From: Pinus tabuliformis
Lineage: Eukaryota > Streptophyta > Pinopsida > Pinales > Pinaceae
DNA: 64,000 nucleotides
NCBI GenBank assembly: GCA_031772625.1
Contig: CM062820.1
Coordinates: 93,336,421-93,400,420 of the forward strand
Reading direction: 5' to 3'
Shown: in pieces, positions 47,551 to 57,601 of the stretch
How positions within the stretch are numbered: position 1 is the first letter of the stretch
Layout: each line of letters opens with the position of its first letter
Notes under the pieces: model-generated
What the model saw: only the letters and a program-made list of their open reading frames with translations
Database searches by the model: none
What the model was told of the DNA's origin: nothing
Translations under genes and position numbers: made by a program

Positions 47551-49399
47551 ACAACACCAAATCACTCTCCCCCTTTGACATCAAGGGCAAAGGGTGGACC
47601 AAGATATTCTCTTCCTTTGTTGAATCATTCCACTGTCCATACTCCCCCTGAGTACCTGCTGAAATCTCTGAATAGTCTCCTCCTTTGTATATGCCAAGGT
47701 GTACCAATCTGTCCATGCTCCCCCTGAGTACATGCTGAATCTCTGTTCTTGCTGAAGTGTGCTGATCATGCTCTCCCTGACTGTAAGCAAGGTCTACAAA
47801 AGATGTTCTTCAAGAAGAACATGACTCTATACATCATAAAGGACCTTCCTATCACTTAGGACTCATACATACATCCATCTCTCAACTAAGTGAGGATATA
47901 CAAAAATTGACTCATCCACCCAACCAAGTGGGAATACATCAAAATTTTACATATGACAACCAATCACATTGCATCAATCATCCCAGGCATAGTGGGGAAA
48001 CCAAAATAGGCCGTTACATGACCTTGACACCATAAAAGAGATATCACAAGAGAGATATATGACATAGAGACAATAGATCTAGACCAAGACTTATGAAAGT
48101 CACCAGCAGCATCTGATAATCACCATTCAGATCAGCAACCAAGAGATCCTTCTGTTCTCCTTTCGCCTTTGTTCCTCCTGAAATCAACACCAAATGTGAA
48201 CTAGAACCAAAAGCTTTAAGATAATGCCAATCAATGCATCATTGGAAGATTATCTGCTCCCCCTGAACCTGTGCCAGATGATCTCTGTCAGACCTATATC
48301 AGACTTTCTGCAACCAACATCTGTCCCTGCTGATTTCCTTCAAATCTCCATATACGCGTCTGTATACACATAAACAGGCGTATATACGCATATATCCCTT
48401 ACGCAACACGCGTACACAATATACGCGACTATCCCCTTGTAAACCGGCGTATGCACGCGGATATCCTTTAAACAACACGCGTACACAAATTTCCATATCA
48501 GCAACCTGTAAATGTCCTGTAGAGAATAGGTCATCAACCTATAACAAGGTATGTCTGCATCAATTCATCTCTTTGAACAGAATTCAGAGTCATTCACATT
48601 GTATCATGTGTGAAACCACCATAGCCATTTCATCAAGCTCTACATGATCCAAGTATCATTACTTGGGAACATCTGCATCAATCAACATATGTAAGGATCA
48701 ACCTATCATCATATAGATAAGAACTCATCACCATGTCTTCAATAAAGCAACTTTGAGTAGTCATCCATGTATCAGCACTATGTATCTTGAGCTCAAATTC
48801 TTTTGACAAAGATTCTTGATATCATCATCAGCAACAATCCTTATCCGCATGAGTGCCTGCATCATAACTGTATGATATTTATGCATATGACAACAGCAGT
48901 ATATAAGTGACTCATCATCAAGTGAGGAAGATGTGTATTCAAGCTTTGTACTTCTCCTTGTTCTTATGAAGATCACCATGTAAGCACCATATATGCATCA
49001 TCAAAGAATCAACCATAAATCTGATCTGAACATCTTCTATGTAACTCCAAGAATCAAATGAGAGTTTATCATAGACAACTCACAATAGCAAGATATATCA
49101 TTTAGCCATATAAGAATCATCACCAAGGATTATTAACCATAATGCCAACAATGAATTACTAAAGGCATATGCTCCCCCTCAACCAGTGCCATCTGTTAGA
49201 TCTGATCATGCATAAGCATCAAAACATCATCATCCTCAAGTTAGGATTAAAACACTTCTAGACATCATACAAGTACCAAAACATTTCCACACATCCTCAG
49301 CAGACTGAAGCTATTAACCAATAGAGCAAATAATGGACTGAATCATATCAGATCCCTTTTCTGAGCCTGTCCCCACTACTTTTCCTCAGACTGACATAT
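47551..49399. other. Non-coding leader-like interior of the gag-only element
   Basis: No protein-like frame. Several minus-strand AGGGGGAG tracts (near 47645, 47720, 48250, 49170 and 49490) resemble extra polypurine tracts. Two 32-bp-module pairs lie at 48354-48486. Confidence 0.6.
48354..48486. repeat. 32-bp CGCG modules, internal pairs 1a and 1b
   Basis: Two pairs. Pair 1a has ACGC starts at 48354 and 48386. Pair 1b has starts at 48423 and 48455. Each unit is ACGCNNNNN, a variable 10-mer, AAC, then NNGCGTRNNN, totalling 32 bp. Confidence 0.85.
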
Positions 49400-49463
49400 A
49401 CGCGACTTTGCAGTGTCTAACTCGCGTATATACGCGACTTCCCTTTAAGGAACTTGCGTATGA
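49400..49463. repeat. 32-bp CGCG modules, internal pair 2
   Basis: Units start ACGCGACTT at 49400 and 49432. The centre TCGCGTATATACGCGA is a perfect 16-bp palindrome. The right half overlaps the end of the gag frame. Confidence 0.88.
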
Positions 49464-50944
49464 GATTCAGAACACTGAAGTTTTACACTTTCAGCTCCCC
49501 CTGAGTCTGATATGTCTGTGCTGTGCTGTGTCTCAGTACATTGTGCTGACTGTACTTCCTTCTTCCTCCATATCTTCAAGTGTGATGAGGTTTTCTCCTT
49601 TTGGTGTGATGTCCATCCTTTGTTCCTGCATTCCTTTGCTATATGTCCAGGCTTGTTACATGTATAACATCTTACATGTTTCATATTCCTCCTGTAGCAA
49701 TCAGCAGCTTTGTGACCATACATATTGCAAGCAAAGCAATATCCATTAAAGTACCTTGATTGAGATGACCTGTCCGCATAATAGTCTTGAACTCTTCTTC
49801 TTGTACTTCTAGCTGCAACATGTCCAAAATTATAACATTCAATATTATTCATAGGAGGAGTAAAAGATTTTCTTTGAAGACTTTCTTTCCTTGGTTGATG
49901 ATGAGATTGACCTTTCATCTCCTTGTTGATCATTTTGGATTTCTCTTTAGAGTTCCTTGCCTCACCTTGTGAACTAGATTCACCTTCAACAGATTCATGG
50001 AAACCAAGACCAGTCTTGATAGCAGGAGACCTTTGACTACTAAGAATATCATCCAAGACTTTAGAACTATCTTGAAATCGTAAAAGCTTATCCTTTTCTT
50101 CTATTTTACCTTTCAAGATATTTACCTCAACTTGAAGTTGTTCCTCCTTTTCTAGACATTGCTTCTTCATGTCTTCTCCATCTTTCCTTCCTTCTTCCAA
50201 CTGATGCCTTAGTTTGAGAATCTCCTTTTCTTGTTCTTCATTCAGATCCTGCTGCATTTGACGAACTCGGAAGGCACATTCTAGTTGAGATTTTAAGCTG
50301 GTGACTTCGTTTTCTTGTTTTGCAATAGCTTGGAGTAGATCTGTATTCTGCTTCTTTGATTCTTCAAGATCTCCTTTTAGTGAGGGGATTGTAGCTTCAA
50401 GATTTTCATAGTAGCTGGATCTATCTTTGAGTTTCTTGATGGTTGTGCTTCTTTCGTTGACTTCTTTTCTTAATGATGTCACTTCATGCTGCAATTTTTG
50501 ACATTGGTCTTCCTTGTCCTTGAGTAGCTTCCTTACCTTTAGCTTCCTTACCTTGTTTCCTTCTTCTAGTTGGGCCTTTAGTTTGGTAACTTCTTCTTTG
50601 AAAGCACATTCCCTTTTGTTCAATAGATCTTGTTGATCTTTAACTTTGTCTGCAAGCCTTCTAAATACTGCCTCTATTTGACACTTTTCTTGCTCACCCA
50701 TAAAAGCATGTTCAGTAGTTTCACTATCACTTCCATCACTTTCACAAGGAAATATAGCAGGAACATCAGAGGATAACACATTCATACCTGATAATGATTC
50801 TGAATCTGATTCTGAATCTGAAGAGCCTCTTATACCTAATCCCCAATCGATTCTCCCACTGTCATAGTCCTTCTGAGATGTCTTCTTCTTCTTATGAGCT
50901 TTCTTCTTAAGCTTCTTTCCCATTGTTCCACGGATCTCCTTCAA
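49445..50944 (-). CDS. gag: Gag-like protein, intact (499 aa)
   Basis: The frame starts 27 bp downstream of the primer binding site and is uninterrupted. Order of features: a Lys-rich N-terminus (residues 1-30); a Ser/Asp/Glu-rich acidic segment (about 35-75) with SDSESDSESLSG; a long coiled coil (about 85-290) with heptad-like Leu, Glu and Lys; a basic linker; then CCHC knuckles. The first knuckle is degenerate (CYNFGHVA). The second (CFACNMYGHKAADC) and third (CYTCNKPGHIAKEC) are canonical CX2CX4HX4C. The usual copia gag N-terminal (UBN2-like) region is missing, so this looks like a truncated or specialised gag. It probably forms particles or binds RNA for packaging by a partner's enzymes. 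The stop codon falls inside a 32-bp module (49432-49463). Confidence 0.88.
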   Translation of the reverse strand: MKEIRGTMGKKLKKKAHKKKKTSQKDYDSGRIDWGLGIRGSSDSESDSESLSGMNVLSSDVPAIFPCESDGSDSETTEHAFMGEQEKCQIEAVFRRLADKVKDQQDLLNKRECAFKEEVTKLKAQLEEGNKVRKLKVRKLLKDKEDQCQKLQHEVTSLRKEVNERSTTIKKLKDRSSYYENLEATIPSLKGDLEESKKQNTDLLQAIAKQENEVTSLKSQLECAFRVRQMQQDLNEEQEKEILKLRHQLEEGRKDGEDMKKQCLEKEEQLQVEVNILKGKIEEKDKLLRFQDSSKVLDDILSSQRSPAIKTGLGFHESVEGESSSQGEARNSKEKSKMINKEMKGQSHHQPRKESLQRKSFTPPMNNIECYNFGHVAARSTRRRVQDYYADRSSQSRYFNGYCFACNMYGHKAADCYRRNMKHVRCYTCNKPGHIAKECRNKGWTSHQKEKTSSHLKIWRKKEVQSAQCTETQHSTDISDSGGAESVKLQCSESHTQVP

Positions 50945-50970
50945 GCGATCAAGCTTCTACCAAAGGACCT

Positions 50971-50982
50971 GCTCTGATACCA
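50971..50982 (-). other. Primer binding site, initiator tRNA-Met
   Basis: Minus-strand TGGTATCAGAGC, a perfect match to the complement of the plant initiator tRNA-Met 3' end, lies 2 bp inside the 5' LTR. Confidence 0.93.
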
Positions 50983-51065
50983 ATTGTTGGAAATAATACT
51001 GAGAGGGGGGTGAATCAGTATTATCAGATCAATCAAACTTTTCAATTTCATACTCAGAAACATAT

Positions 51066-51129
51066 ACGCTACTTCAATTAAGTGAACCCGCGTGTACACG
51101 CTACTGTGTCTAATGAAACTCGCGTATAT
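51066..51129. repeat. 32-bp CGCG module pair, 5' LTR, first (U5 side)
   Basis: Units at 51066 and 51098. Central half-sites CGCGTGTACACGC. The copy in the other LTR is at 45645-45708. Confidence 0.85.
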
Positions 51130-51771
51130 CCAGAGATCTTATAATTCAGTTAGCTTAATCTTCAGTAAATGCATCAGATCATTATTAAGCATATTAACAG
51201 TAAACAGGTGCAGAATAACAGAACAGAACATCACACAAGAGCCACACACATGAACACAAAGATATAAGGTGGAAACCCAATGTGGGTGAAAACCACCTGT
51301 TGCAAGTCATCTCAATCTTCTTCTTAATAAGAAAATCCTTTTACAATATTTGTACTGGTGCAGTCTTATACCAGTACGGGAGCTACAACCCCCTTTGCTC
51401 TTGTACTAGCCGATCCATTTACTAGTACGCAGGCTGCTACCTGCTACAATGCTCCAAAGATCTCCTTTAGCTTTTGTACTAGCTTAGATACTAGTACGTA
51501 GGTGCTTGCCTACAATATTCTCTCCTCCAGGTACCACGTTTCATCAATTTTCAGACTGGATACACTGAAGCACAACACATAATCTGTAAGGCCACTTTTC
51601 ATCCAATTTTCATACTGGACCCATAACTATCATTGAAGCTCAAAACAATCATCAAACTCTGAATCACTGAAACCCTGTTAACAACAGTCACCAGAACACA
51701 GAGCAGACACAGAACTCTATAATAACCATCAGATCCATCTGCAACTTCAAATATCAAGCTTTACAATGTAT

Positions 51772-51835
51772 ACGCTACTTCGATGAATCAAACCCGCGTG
51801 TATACGCGCTTTTGCCAAAGACAACCTGCGTACAG
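51772..51835. repeat. 32-bp CGCG module pair, 5' LTR, second
   Basis: Units at 51772 and 51804 with centre CGCGTGTATACGCG. The other LTR copy is at 46351-46414. Confidence 0.85.
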
Positions 51836-52130
51836 ATCTAAAAATAATTTCTCATAACTTGCAGCTGTACCAGACATCAGTCATACTCATAACACTTATA
51901 GAACAATACATGCGTCAGTATATAGATCTAGAATAAGCATCATAAAGATAGTTCATTTCAAACCATTTGATCCCGATCTCTCCTTAGATCTAGTTCTCCA
52001 TCAACCGGTGAGATCTCTCCTTAGCTCAGATCAAGCAATGCATCATCAACCCATAACCCTGCATACTGGATCTAATGCTTCATCAGATATTCAAGACATT
52101 TCAGATGCCCTTGCCTAATGATTTCCTTCT

Positions 52131-52140
52131 CCTTATATAG
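52131..52140 (-). promoter_or_regulatory. TATA box in the 5' LTR
   Basis: Minus-strand CTATATAAGG with good context (GGCTATATAAGGAGAAGG) places U3 at about 52140-52483 and the transcript start roughly 25-35 bp downstream, near 52100. The equivalent in the 3' LTR is at 46710-46719. Confidence 0.7.
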
Positions 52141-52301
52141 CCTTAGGCCTTGTTCAATACCAAGAGCCAAAACCATAGAAATCCAATACCATCAACTTCA
52201 AAACTAGGGATCGACACGCCCGTCGAGACACAATGGTCCGAAACCATAGGCACAACTTCCAAGGACTAACCGCCATGGACCAAAGGTACTTTTCCACATA
52301 C

Positions 52302-52365
52302 ACGCGCTTTTGCTGAAGCAAACCTGCGTGTACACGCGACTTGGGCTTAACGAACCTGCGTGTAT
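52302..52365. promoter_or_regulatory. 32-bp CGCG module pair in U3, upstream of the TATA box
   Basis: Units at 52302 and 52334 with centre GCGTGTACACGCG, about 160-230 bp upstream of the TATA box in the direction of transcription. Its ACGCGC/ACGCGA words fit the (A/C)CGCG(C/G/T) consensus of CAMTA factors or come close. This is a known binding consensus, but use here is inference. The other LTR copy is at 46881-46944. Confidence 0.6.
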
Positions 52366-52488
52366 GAACTTTCTCTTCTTCTTATAGTCTGATCATCAAT
52401 TCCTTGCTGCTGACCTTCTGTACTATGATTTGTCATCAGTGAGGTTTGCCATCAAGGACAACACTTATCTCATAATGCCAACAATATA

Positions 52489-53848
52489 ATATTTGAAAAG
52501 TAAAATATTTCAATATAAATTTTAAATAAAATATCGATAAAAAAGAGTATAAAAGATTTACCAAAATTTTAAATATTATAATCTAAAAAAATATTTTATC
52601 CTATTCTAAATATATTACAACATAGAAAACTCTCAAGATTATAGTCATATGAAAGATTTATGTATGTTTATATTACAACATAGAAAACTCTCAAGATTAT
52701 AGTCATATAGTCATATGAAAGATTTATGTATGTTTATAGTTTGAATAAAGAGATAGCACTTATGCTAGTTGTTTTGATAGTTGTTAATGTATTCACTATT
52801 TGTTTAAGAAAATCATTTTTAGGAGGTAGTTACGAGGCCAATATACAAGATCTCTACAACTGTGGTCTCTATACACATTCTATTTGATTTCGGTAGAGTG
52901 TTTAGGGAATAAATTATGATGGAATAAATAAGGTATAGGCTAATAAAAAAAATATACTGAAACAATTAAAAAAATAAATATGTATATTTTTAGTTGAAAA
53001 ATCACCTGAAACAAAGGTTACATGGTAGCTAGTACCTACTGCTAAACTAAAAAACAATAAATACAAAGATTTCATCAAAAAAATAAAACAACTAATAAAA
53101 TATTGTATTGTTGAATGTCATCACCATAAATTAAGAAATATGATTAACTAATATAAACATAAGAAATATGATTAACTAATATTGTTTATATCAACATATA
53201 TACACTTTAATATATATGTTTATTATATATATGTGTGTTTTTTATTTTTTTATGAATATATATAATATTTTATAGTTCAATTTATTAAAATATGTTTTTA
53301 ATATAATAATAATTCATCATAAATTGAAAATATGGAGAAAACATTATAGTTCATGAAAATGGAAATAATAGAAAAAAAAAAATTAAAATTAAAATTAAAA
53401 ACTTGAAAATTAGAAATAAAACTAAAAACAAAAAATTAGTAACTAATAGAAATGGAAGTTCTTAAACAACCCATCATAAGACCTCAACGAATCACGGTGA
53501 GAAATTTTTAGTCAAAAACAAACTAATACATAGACAAAAAAAAATTGAATGGACTCATCATAAGACCTCAACCAATAGTTAAAGAAAAATTGAATGGACT
53601 CATCATAAGACCTCAACCAATCATTGTCATAAATTTTTAGTCAAAAACAAACTAATACATAGTCAAAGCAAAATTGAATGGGTAATACCATGCTTGCTAT
53701 AGGTATAATAAACCATAGAGTAAATTTTTTTTACATAGAATAAAAGTGCATATACAAAATATATATCTACCATGTATAAAATATGGTCTAAAGTAGGTCT
53801 AGGAACCATAGATACAAATACAAATTTGTAGAGAATCAAACTAAGAAG
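52489..53848. repeat. Segmental repeat block X, copy 3, left part (X3a)
   Basis: Continuation of A2 into X, matching 13713-14935. It has local tandem doublings not in X1 (about 58 bp near 52621-52735, about 70 bp near 53460-53640). It ends at the copia target duplication AGAAG (53844-53848). Confidence 0.8.
52762..52887 (+). CDS. Small ORF conserved in X copies (copy 3, 41 aa)
   Basis: MLVVLIVVNVFTICLRKSF then GGSYEANIQDLYNCGLYTHSI and a TGA. Relative to copies 1 and 2 five residues are missing from the hydrophobic run, in frame. The upstream extension seen in the other copies is closed here, which favours the Met at this position if the frame is real. Confidence 0.22.
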   Translation: MLVVLIVVNVFTICLRKSFLGGSYEANIQDLYNCGLYTHSI

Positions 53849-54285
53849 TGTGGGAATTTACAAGGTAAGTTCCTCAGATAGAACACCAAAGGACACCACT
53901 CACAAATAGATCATAGATCAATACACCAGTATTCTTGACATGGTTAAAACCCTCAAAGAGAAAATAGTCCATGACCTGAGCCAACACGACCACTTCAGGA
54001 AATTTATTAATAAAAGAAAGAAAATTTACGTAAGCTTCTCTCATGAATAGTCACCTTACAAATGACCCTCCATGCTCTATAAATAGAGATCATGGACCAA
54101 TCAAGTGTTAAGCCGTAGATCAAGTGTCAGTAATACCGAGGAGAGAGAGAACCGTTGAATCAGTACGTATTGTGACCGTCAGATTGTAAGTTACAAACGT
54201 ACATAGTGAAGAAACACACTTTACATAACACTACACTAGACCATGTTATACTTAACTATTTCCTATGTGTCGAAATATCCTAACA
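53849..54285 (-). mobile_element. 3' LTR of the copia element
   Basis: 437 bp, TGTGGGAATT...CCTAACA on the plus strand. It faces the polypurine tract on its right. Confidence 0.9.
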
Positions 54286-54300
54286 TCCCCGCTTAAGAAC
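54286..54300 (-). other. Polypurine tract of the copia element
   Basis: Minus-strand TTAAGCGGGGA lies immediately before TGTTAGG of the 3' LTR. Confidence 0.75.
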
Positions 54301-54389
54301 AACTTGGGATAGGATTGAAGGATGTACAAATATGACACAATAGGAGAAGGAAGAAGGAGGCATTAGAGCCTATCCTCCCTTAGTGACAA

Positions 54390-55870
54390 CTTCCTGAACT
54401 CCAACCATAAATTGAAGTTTAGTAAACTTCACCTCTGTGAGAGCCTTTGTAAAGATGTCTACAACTTGATCATCTGTTGAACAATATTTCACTTCAAGAA
54501 CATGGACATGAATGAGATTTTTGATGAAGTGCATGTGTATTTCAATGTGTTTGCTGCGTTGATGTTGGACTAGATATTTGCATAGTTGAATGGCACTTTG
54601 ACTTTCACACCAAAGTGTAATCGGATGTTGCTGCTGAAAGCCAAACTAAGAGAGGATCTAACAAAGCCACAGGGCTTCCTTACTAGCTTCTATGATGCCA
54701 CGATACTTTGATTCTATTGAAGAAATAGAAATGGCACTTTGTTTGTTGCAAGCCCATGTAATAGGTCCAAAACCAAGAGTGAAGACATAACCTACAGTAG
54801 ACTTTCGATCATCAGGGTCACCAACCCAATTGGAATCAGTGAAACCAACCAATAGAGCATATGCTTCTGCACTGTAATGAATCCCAAACTGAACTGTACC
54901 TTGAACATAAAAAATTATTCTTTTAGCTACTTTCCAATGAATTTCAGGTGGGTTTTTCATAAACTGAGAAATAAGGCCAACAACAAAGGAAAGGTCAGGA
55001 CAAGTATGGTTCAGATACAAAATTTTTCCTACAAGTTGACGGTATAAGGTAGCATCAACTTCAAGGGAAGTACAAATGACTAAAAGTTTGGCTCTAGAAT
55101 GAAAGGGAGAAGGGACTGGTTTATAGTCTTCCATGTGAAAGTGGCGTAGAAGAACACATACATACTTGGACTGGGAATGGGAAATACCTTCCTTGGATTG
55201 TAAGACTTAAAGACCAAGAAAATAATGCAAGTGTCCTAAGTCTGTCATTTCAAACTACTTTTTAAGGATGGACTTGACATGGTTTATAAGGTTGGGATCA
55301 CTACTAGTAAGGATAAGATCATCAACATAAAGAACAAAAATGATAAGAGACTTACCCACTTTCTTGGTGTAGACAATATTGTGAGAATGACACCTAGAAA
55401 AGGCAGTATCTAAAAGAAAGCTATCCATTTTAGCGTACCAAGCTTGAGGGGCTTGCGTTAGACCATAAAGGGATTTCTTAAGCCCATATACAGGACTGGA
55501 GTCTCGCTGTATAAAGCCAGGAGGTTGTTCCATATAGATTTATTCATGTAAGTCCCCATGTAAAAAGGAAGATTTAACATCCATCTGATGGACTTCCCAT
55601 TTGAAAGAGGCAACAAGGGAAAGAACAAGGAGGATAGAGTTCATTTTGGTAACATGGGAGAAGGTTTCAGTATGGTCAATGCCTTCAACTTGTTAAAAAC
55701 CCTTAGCAATAAGAGGAGATTTATGTTTATCAAATCTTCCATATGTTCCATACTCGGTTCTGTAAACCCATTTGCATCTAACAAGTTTTCATCCCTTTGG
55801 AAGAGGAACAAGATCCCATGTATCATTTGCCAATAATGAACGATATTCTTCATTCATAGCTGCATCCCAA
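54390..55870 (-). pseudogene. pol: Copia RT and RNase H remnant
   Basis: RT begins AMNEEYRSLLANDTWDLVPL and reads in one frame through stops at 55789-55791 (TGA), 55693-55695 (TAA) and 55540-55542 (TAA). MDVKSSFLHGDL carries the first catalytic Asp. The open piece 55533-55255 has MEQPPGFI, SLYGLTQAPQAWY and the active site YVDD. After a break, 55134-54658 holds the connection and RNase H: DATLYRQLVGKILYL, TDSNWVGDPDDRKSTVGYVF and SISSIESKYRG. The C-terminal tail can be followed to about 54390, near the polypurine tract. Substitutions to stops dominate over shifts. Confidence 0.88.
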
Positions 55871-56095
55871 TCTGGATGGCCTGAAGCTTCTGCAAAGGTG
55901 TCAGAATCATAATTCTTTGGAGCATGAGCCAATAAAGAAGAGGCTCCATTGAACTGAGAACGTAAACATCGCTAATCTGTAGGATCACCTGCAAGAGAAC
56001 CTACTAGATCCCCAGTAGCACAAACCCATTTTGGAAGCTAAGGAGATGAAGGAGGATCCTGGGAAGGTGGGGGAGGATTGTCATCCTCACTGTCA

Positions 56096-57050
56096 TCATC
56101 TAAAGAAGAAATATTTTTTAGAAGTAGAAGGGATGGAGAGAGCTAGAACATCCGCTGAAATAGGCTTGTACGCCGATATATTTTCAGTAAACTTTACATC
56201 TCTTCTAATGATAACATTTTTGGATTTAAGTGGAATAAGTCTATATCCTTTAACATCTTCAGAATATCCAACAAAAATACATTTTTCACTCTTAGGTTCT
56301 AAATATTTATGTTTATCATCTAGAATATGGGCCCATGCTTCACTTCCAAAAACACGAAAGTGACTTACATCTGGTTTAATTGAGCTCCATGCTTCTTGTA
56401 GAGTGATATTCTTTAAAACTTTAGTAGATGTGTGATTTACTATGTAATTTGCACATTTAATTGTTTCTGCCCAAAAATTAAGAATAAGGCCTTTAGATTG
56501 AAGCATACAATTAGCCATTTCGTTTGAGTGTGATTCTTCCTTTCAGCTACAACATTTTGTTGTGGAGTATATGGAACATTATGTTGAATTTGAATTTTAT
56601 GCTCAATTAAAAAGTTGATGAATTTGTTGTTAACATATTCTCTGTCATTATCAGATCTTAGCTTAAGAATTTGATGTCTAGATTGTTTTTCAACAAAGGC
56701 CTTAAAGGCCAAGAACATGTTAAATACTTCACTCTTGAGTTTTAAGAAGTATACCGAAGTGTGTCTGGAGAAATCATCAATGAAAGTTAAGAAATACTTG
56801 TAGCCAGAGAATGAAACAACTATAAGTGGACCACATAAATCACTATGCACAAGCTGTAAAGGGGATGAGGCATGCCAAGGGGCACATTTTTCAAAACTAT
56901 CACAATGATGTTTTCTGAGTAGACATCTGGAACAAACACCATCTCTACTAGATACAATAGGAAGACCTGTCACCATATTTTTTTACATAGATTTTGAAGG
57001 GAGCGATATTCTAAGTGACAAAATTGCTCATGCCAAAGTTTGCTCACATC
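56096..57050 (-). pseudogene. Copia integrase remnant
   Basis: The HHCC zinc region is split: LWHEQFCHLEYRSL (H-X4-H) lies upstream of a frameshift in an A-run near 56980, and CSRCLLRKHHC follows. The catalytic core keeps all three acidic residues (HSDLCGP, RSDNDREY, AERKNHT). A second shift near 56518 passes to the C-terminal part (FWAETIKCANYIVNHT, PDVSHFRVFGSEAWAH, FVGYSEDVKGYRL, IIRRDVKF). The catalytic motifs are intact but the gene is broken, so it is non-functional as it stands. Confidence 0.88.
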
Positions 57051-57319
57051 ATCATTATGAGCAACAAATACCGAGGGAAGAGTTGATGACCCAAATTTGT
57101 TAAACGCATACAACCTTGTAGAATCATCAACAATGCTAGTAGCTAAAATCTATCTAGGATCTCTTAGGTCCTTAATTACAACATCATGAGGTGAAAATTC
57201 AACGATTTTACCTTCACCTGAATGAGTTATCCGATATATAGATAGAAGGTTGTAGGATAAGGTTGGAACACATAATACATCAATAAATTGACCATTGTCT
57301 AGATGAATAGTGCAAGTCC

Positions 57320-57601
57320 CTACAACACTAAGAGATCTATCATCACCAACATATATATATTTTTGGTGTTACAATCATTTAAAGAAGAAAACATGGCTTT
57401 ATTTTTTACCATGTGATAAGAAGCTCCAGAATCAATGAGCCACTCATGAGAATGAGAAGAAGAAGATACATTTAGTGCATAACCAGACCAAGATGCTTGA
57501 CAACCACATGCAGAAAGTGCTATTCCTGAAGATGAAGTTGAAGTTGAAGAATGCTCCAAATGGATGTTATGCTTCTCCAATGTTGCTTCCAAGGCTTCCA
57601 T
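57320..57601 (-). pseudogene. Copia protease remnant
   Basis: An open frame of 93 residues contains HEWLIDSGASYHM, the copia aspartic protease active site with DSGA intact, then MFSSLNDC. The preceding part is a Ser-rich linker. It leads into stops before integrase. Its role in a live element is cleavage of the polyprotein. Confidence 0.82.

Larger units (their letters stand above)
45563..52483 (-). mobile_element. Young non-autonomous gag-only LTR retrotransposon
   Basis: The 6921-bp element lies on the minus strand. It has LTRs of 1500 and 1499 bp (TGTTGG...CCAACA), a 5-bp target duplication ATATA (45558-45562 and 52484-52488), an initiator-Met primer site and a polypurine tract, both next to the LTRs. 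The only long frame is an intact Gag-like protein of 499 residues. No protease, integrase, RT or RNase H is present in the 3.9-kb interior. It must therefore depend on a copia-type partner for mobility. Multiple AGGGGGAG tracts and CpG-rich palindromes in the LTR recall features described for Sireviruses. That link is inference. Confidence 0.92.
50985..52483 (-). mobile_element. 5' LTR of the gag-only element
   Basis: 1499 bp, starting TGTTGG on the plus strand and ending CCAACA before the ATATA duplication. It carries the TATA box used for transcription on the minus strand. The same module pairs lie at 51066, 51772 and 52302. Confidence 0.93.

Noticed and set aside
48354..49463. Palindromic repeats separated by short variable segments, resembling a CRISPR array
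   Set aside because: Spacers are only about 10-13 nt, the units come in pairs scattered over a plant LTR retrotransposon, and there are no cas genes. Reported instead as retroelement modules.
49408..49749. Plus-strand frame of 113 residues
   Set aside because: It is antisense to the intact Gag-like gene and has no family resemblance.
55588..55836. Plus-strand frame of 82 residues, and the minus frame at 55641-55853
   Set aside because: Both are shadows of the RT remnant, whose true frame carries the recognisable motifs.
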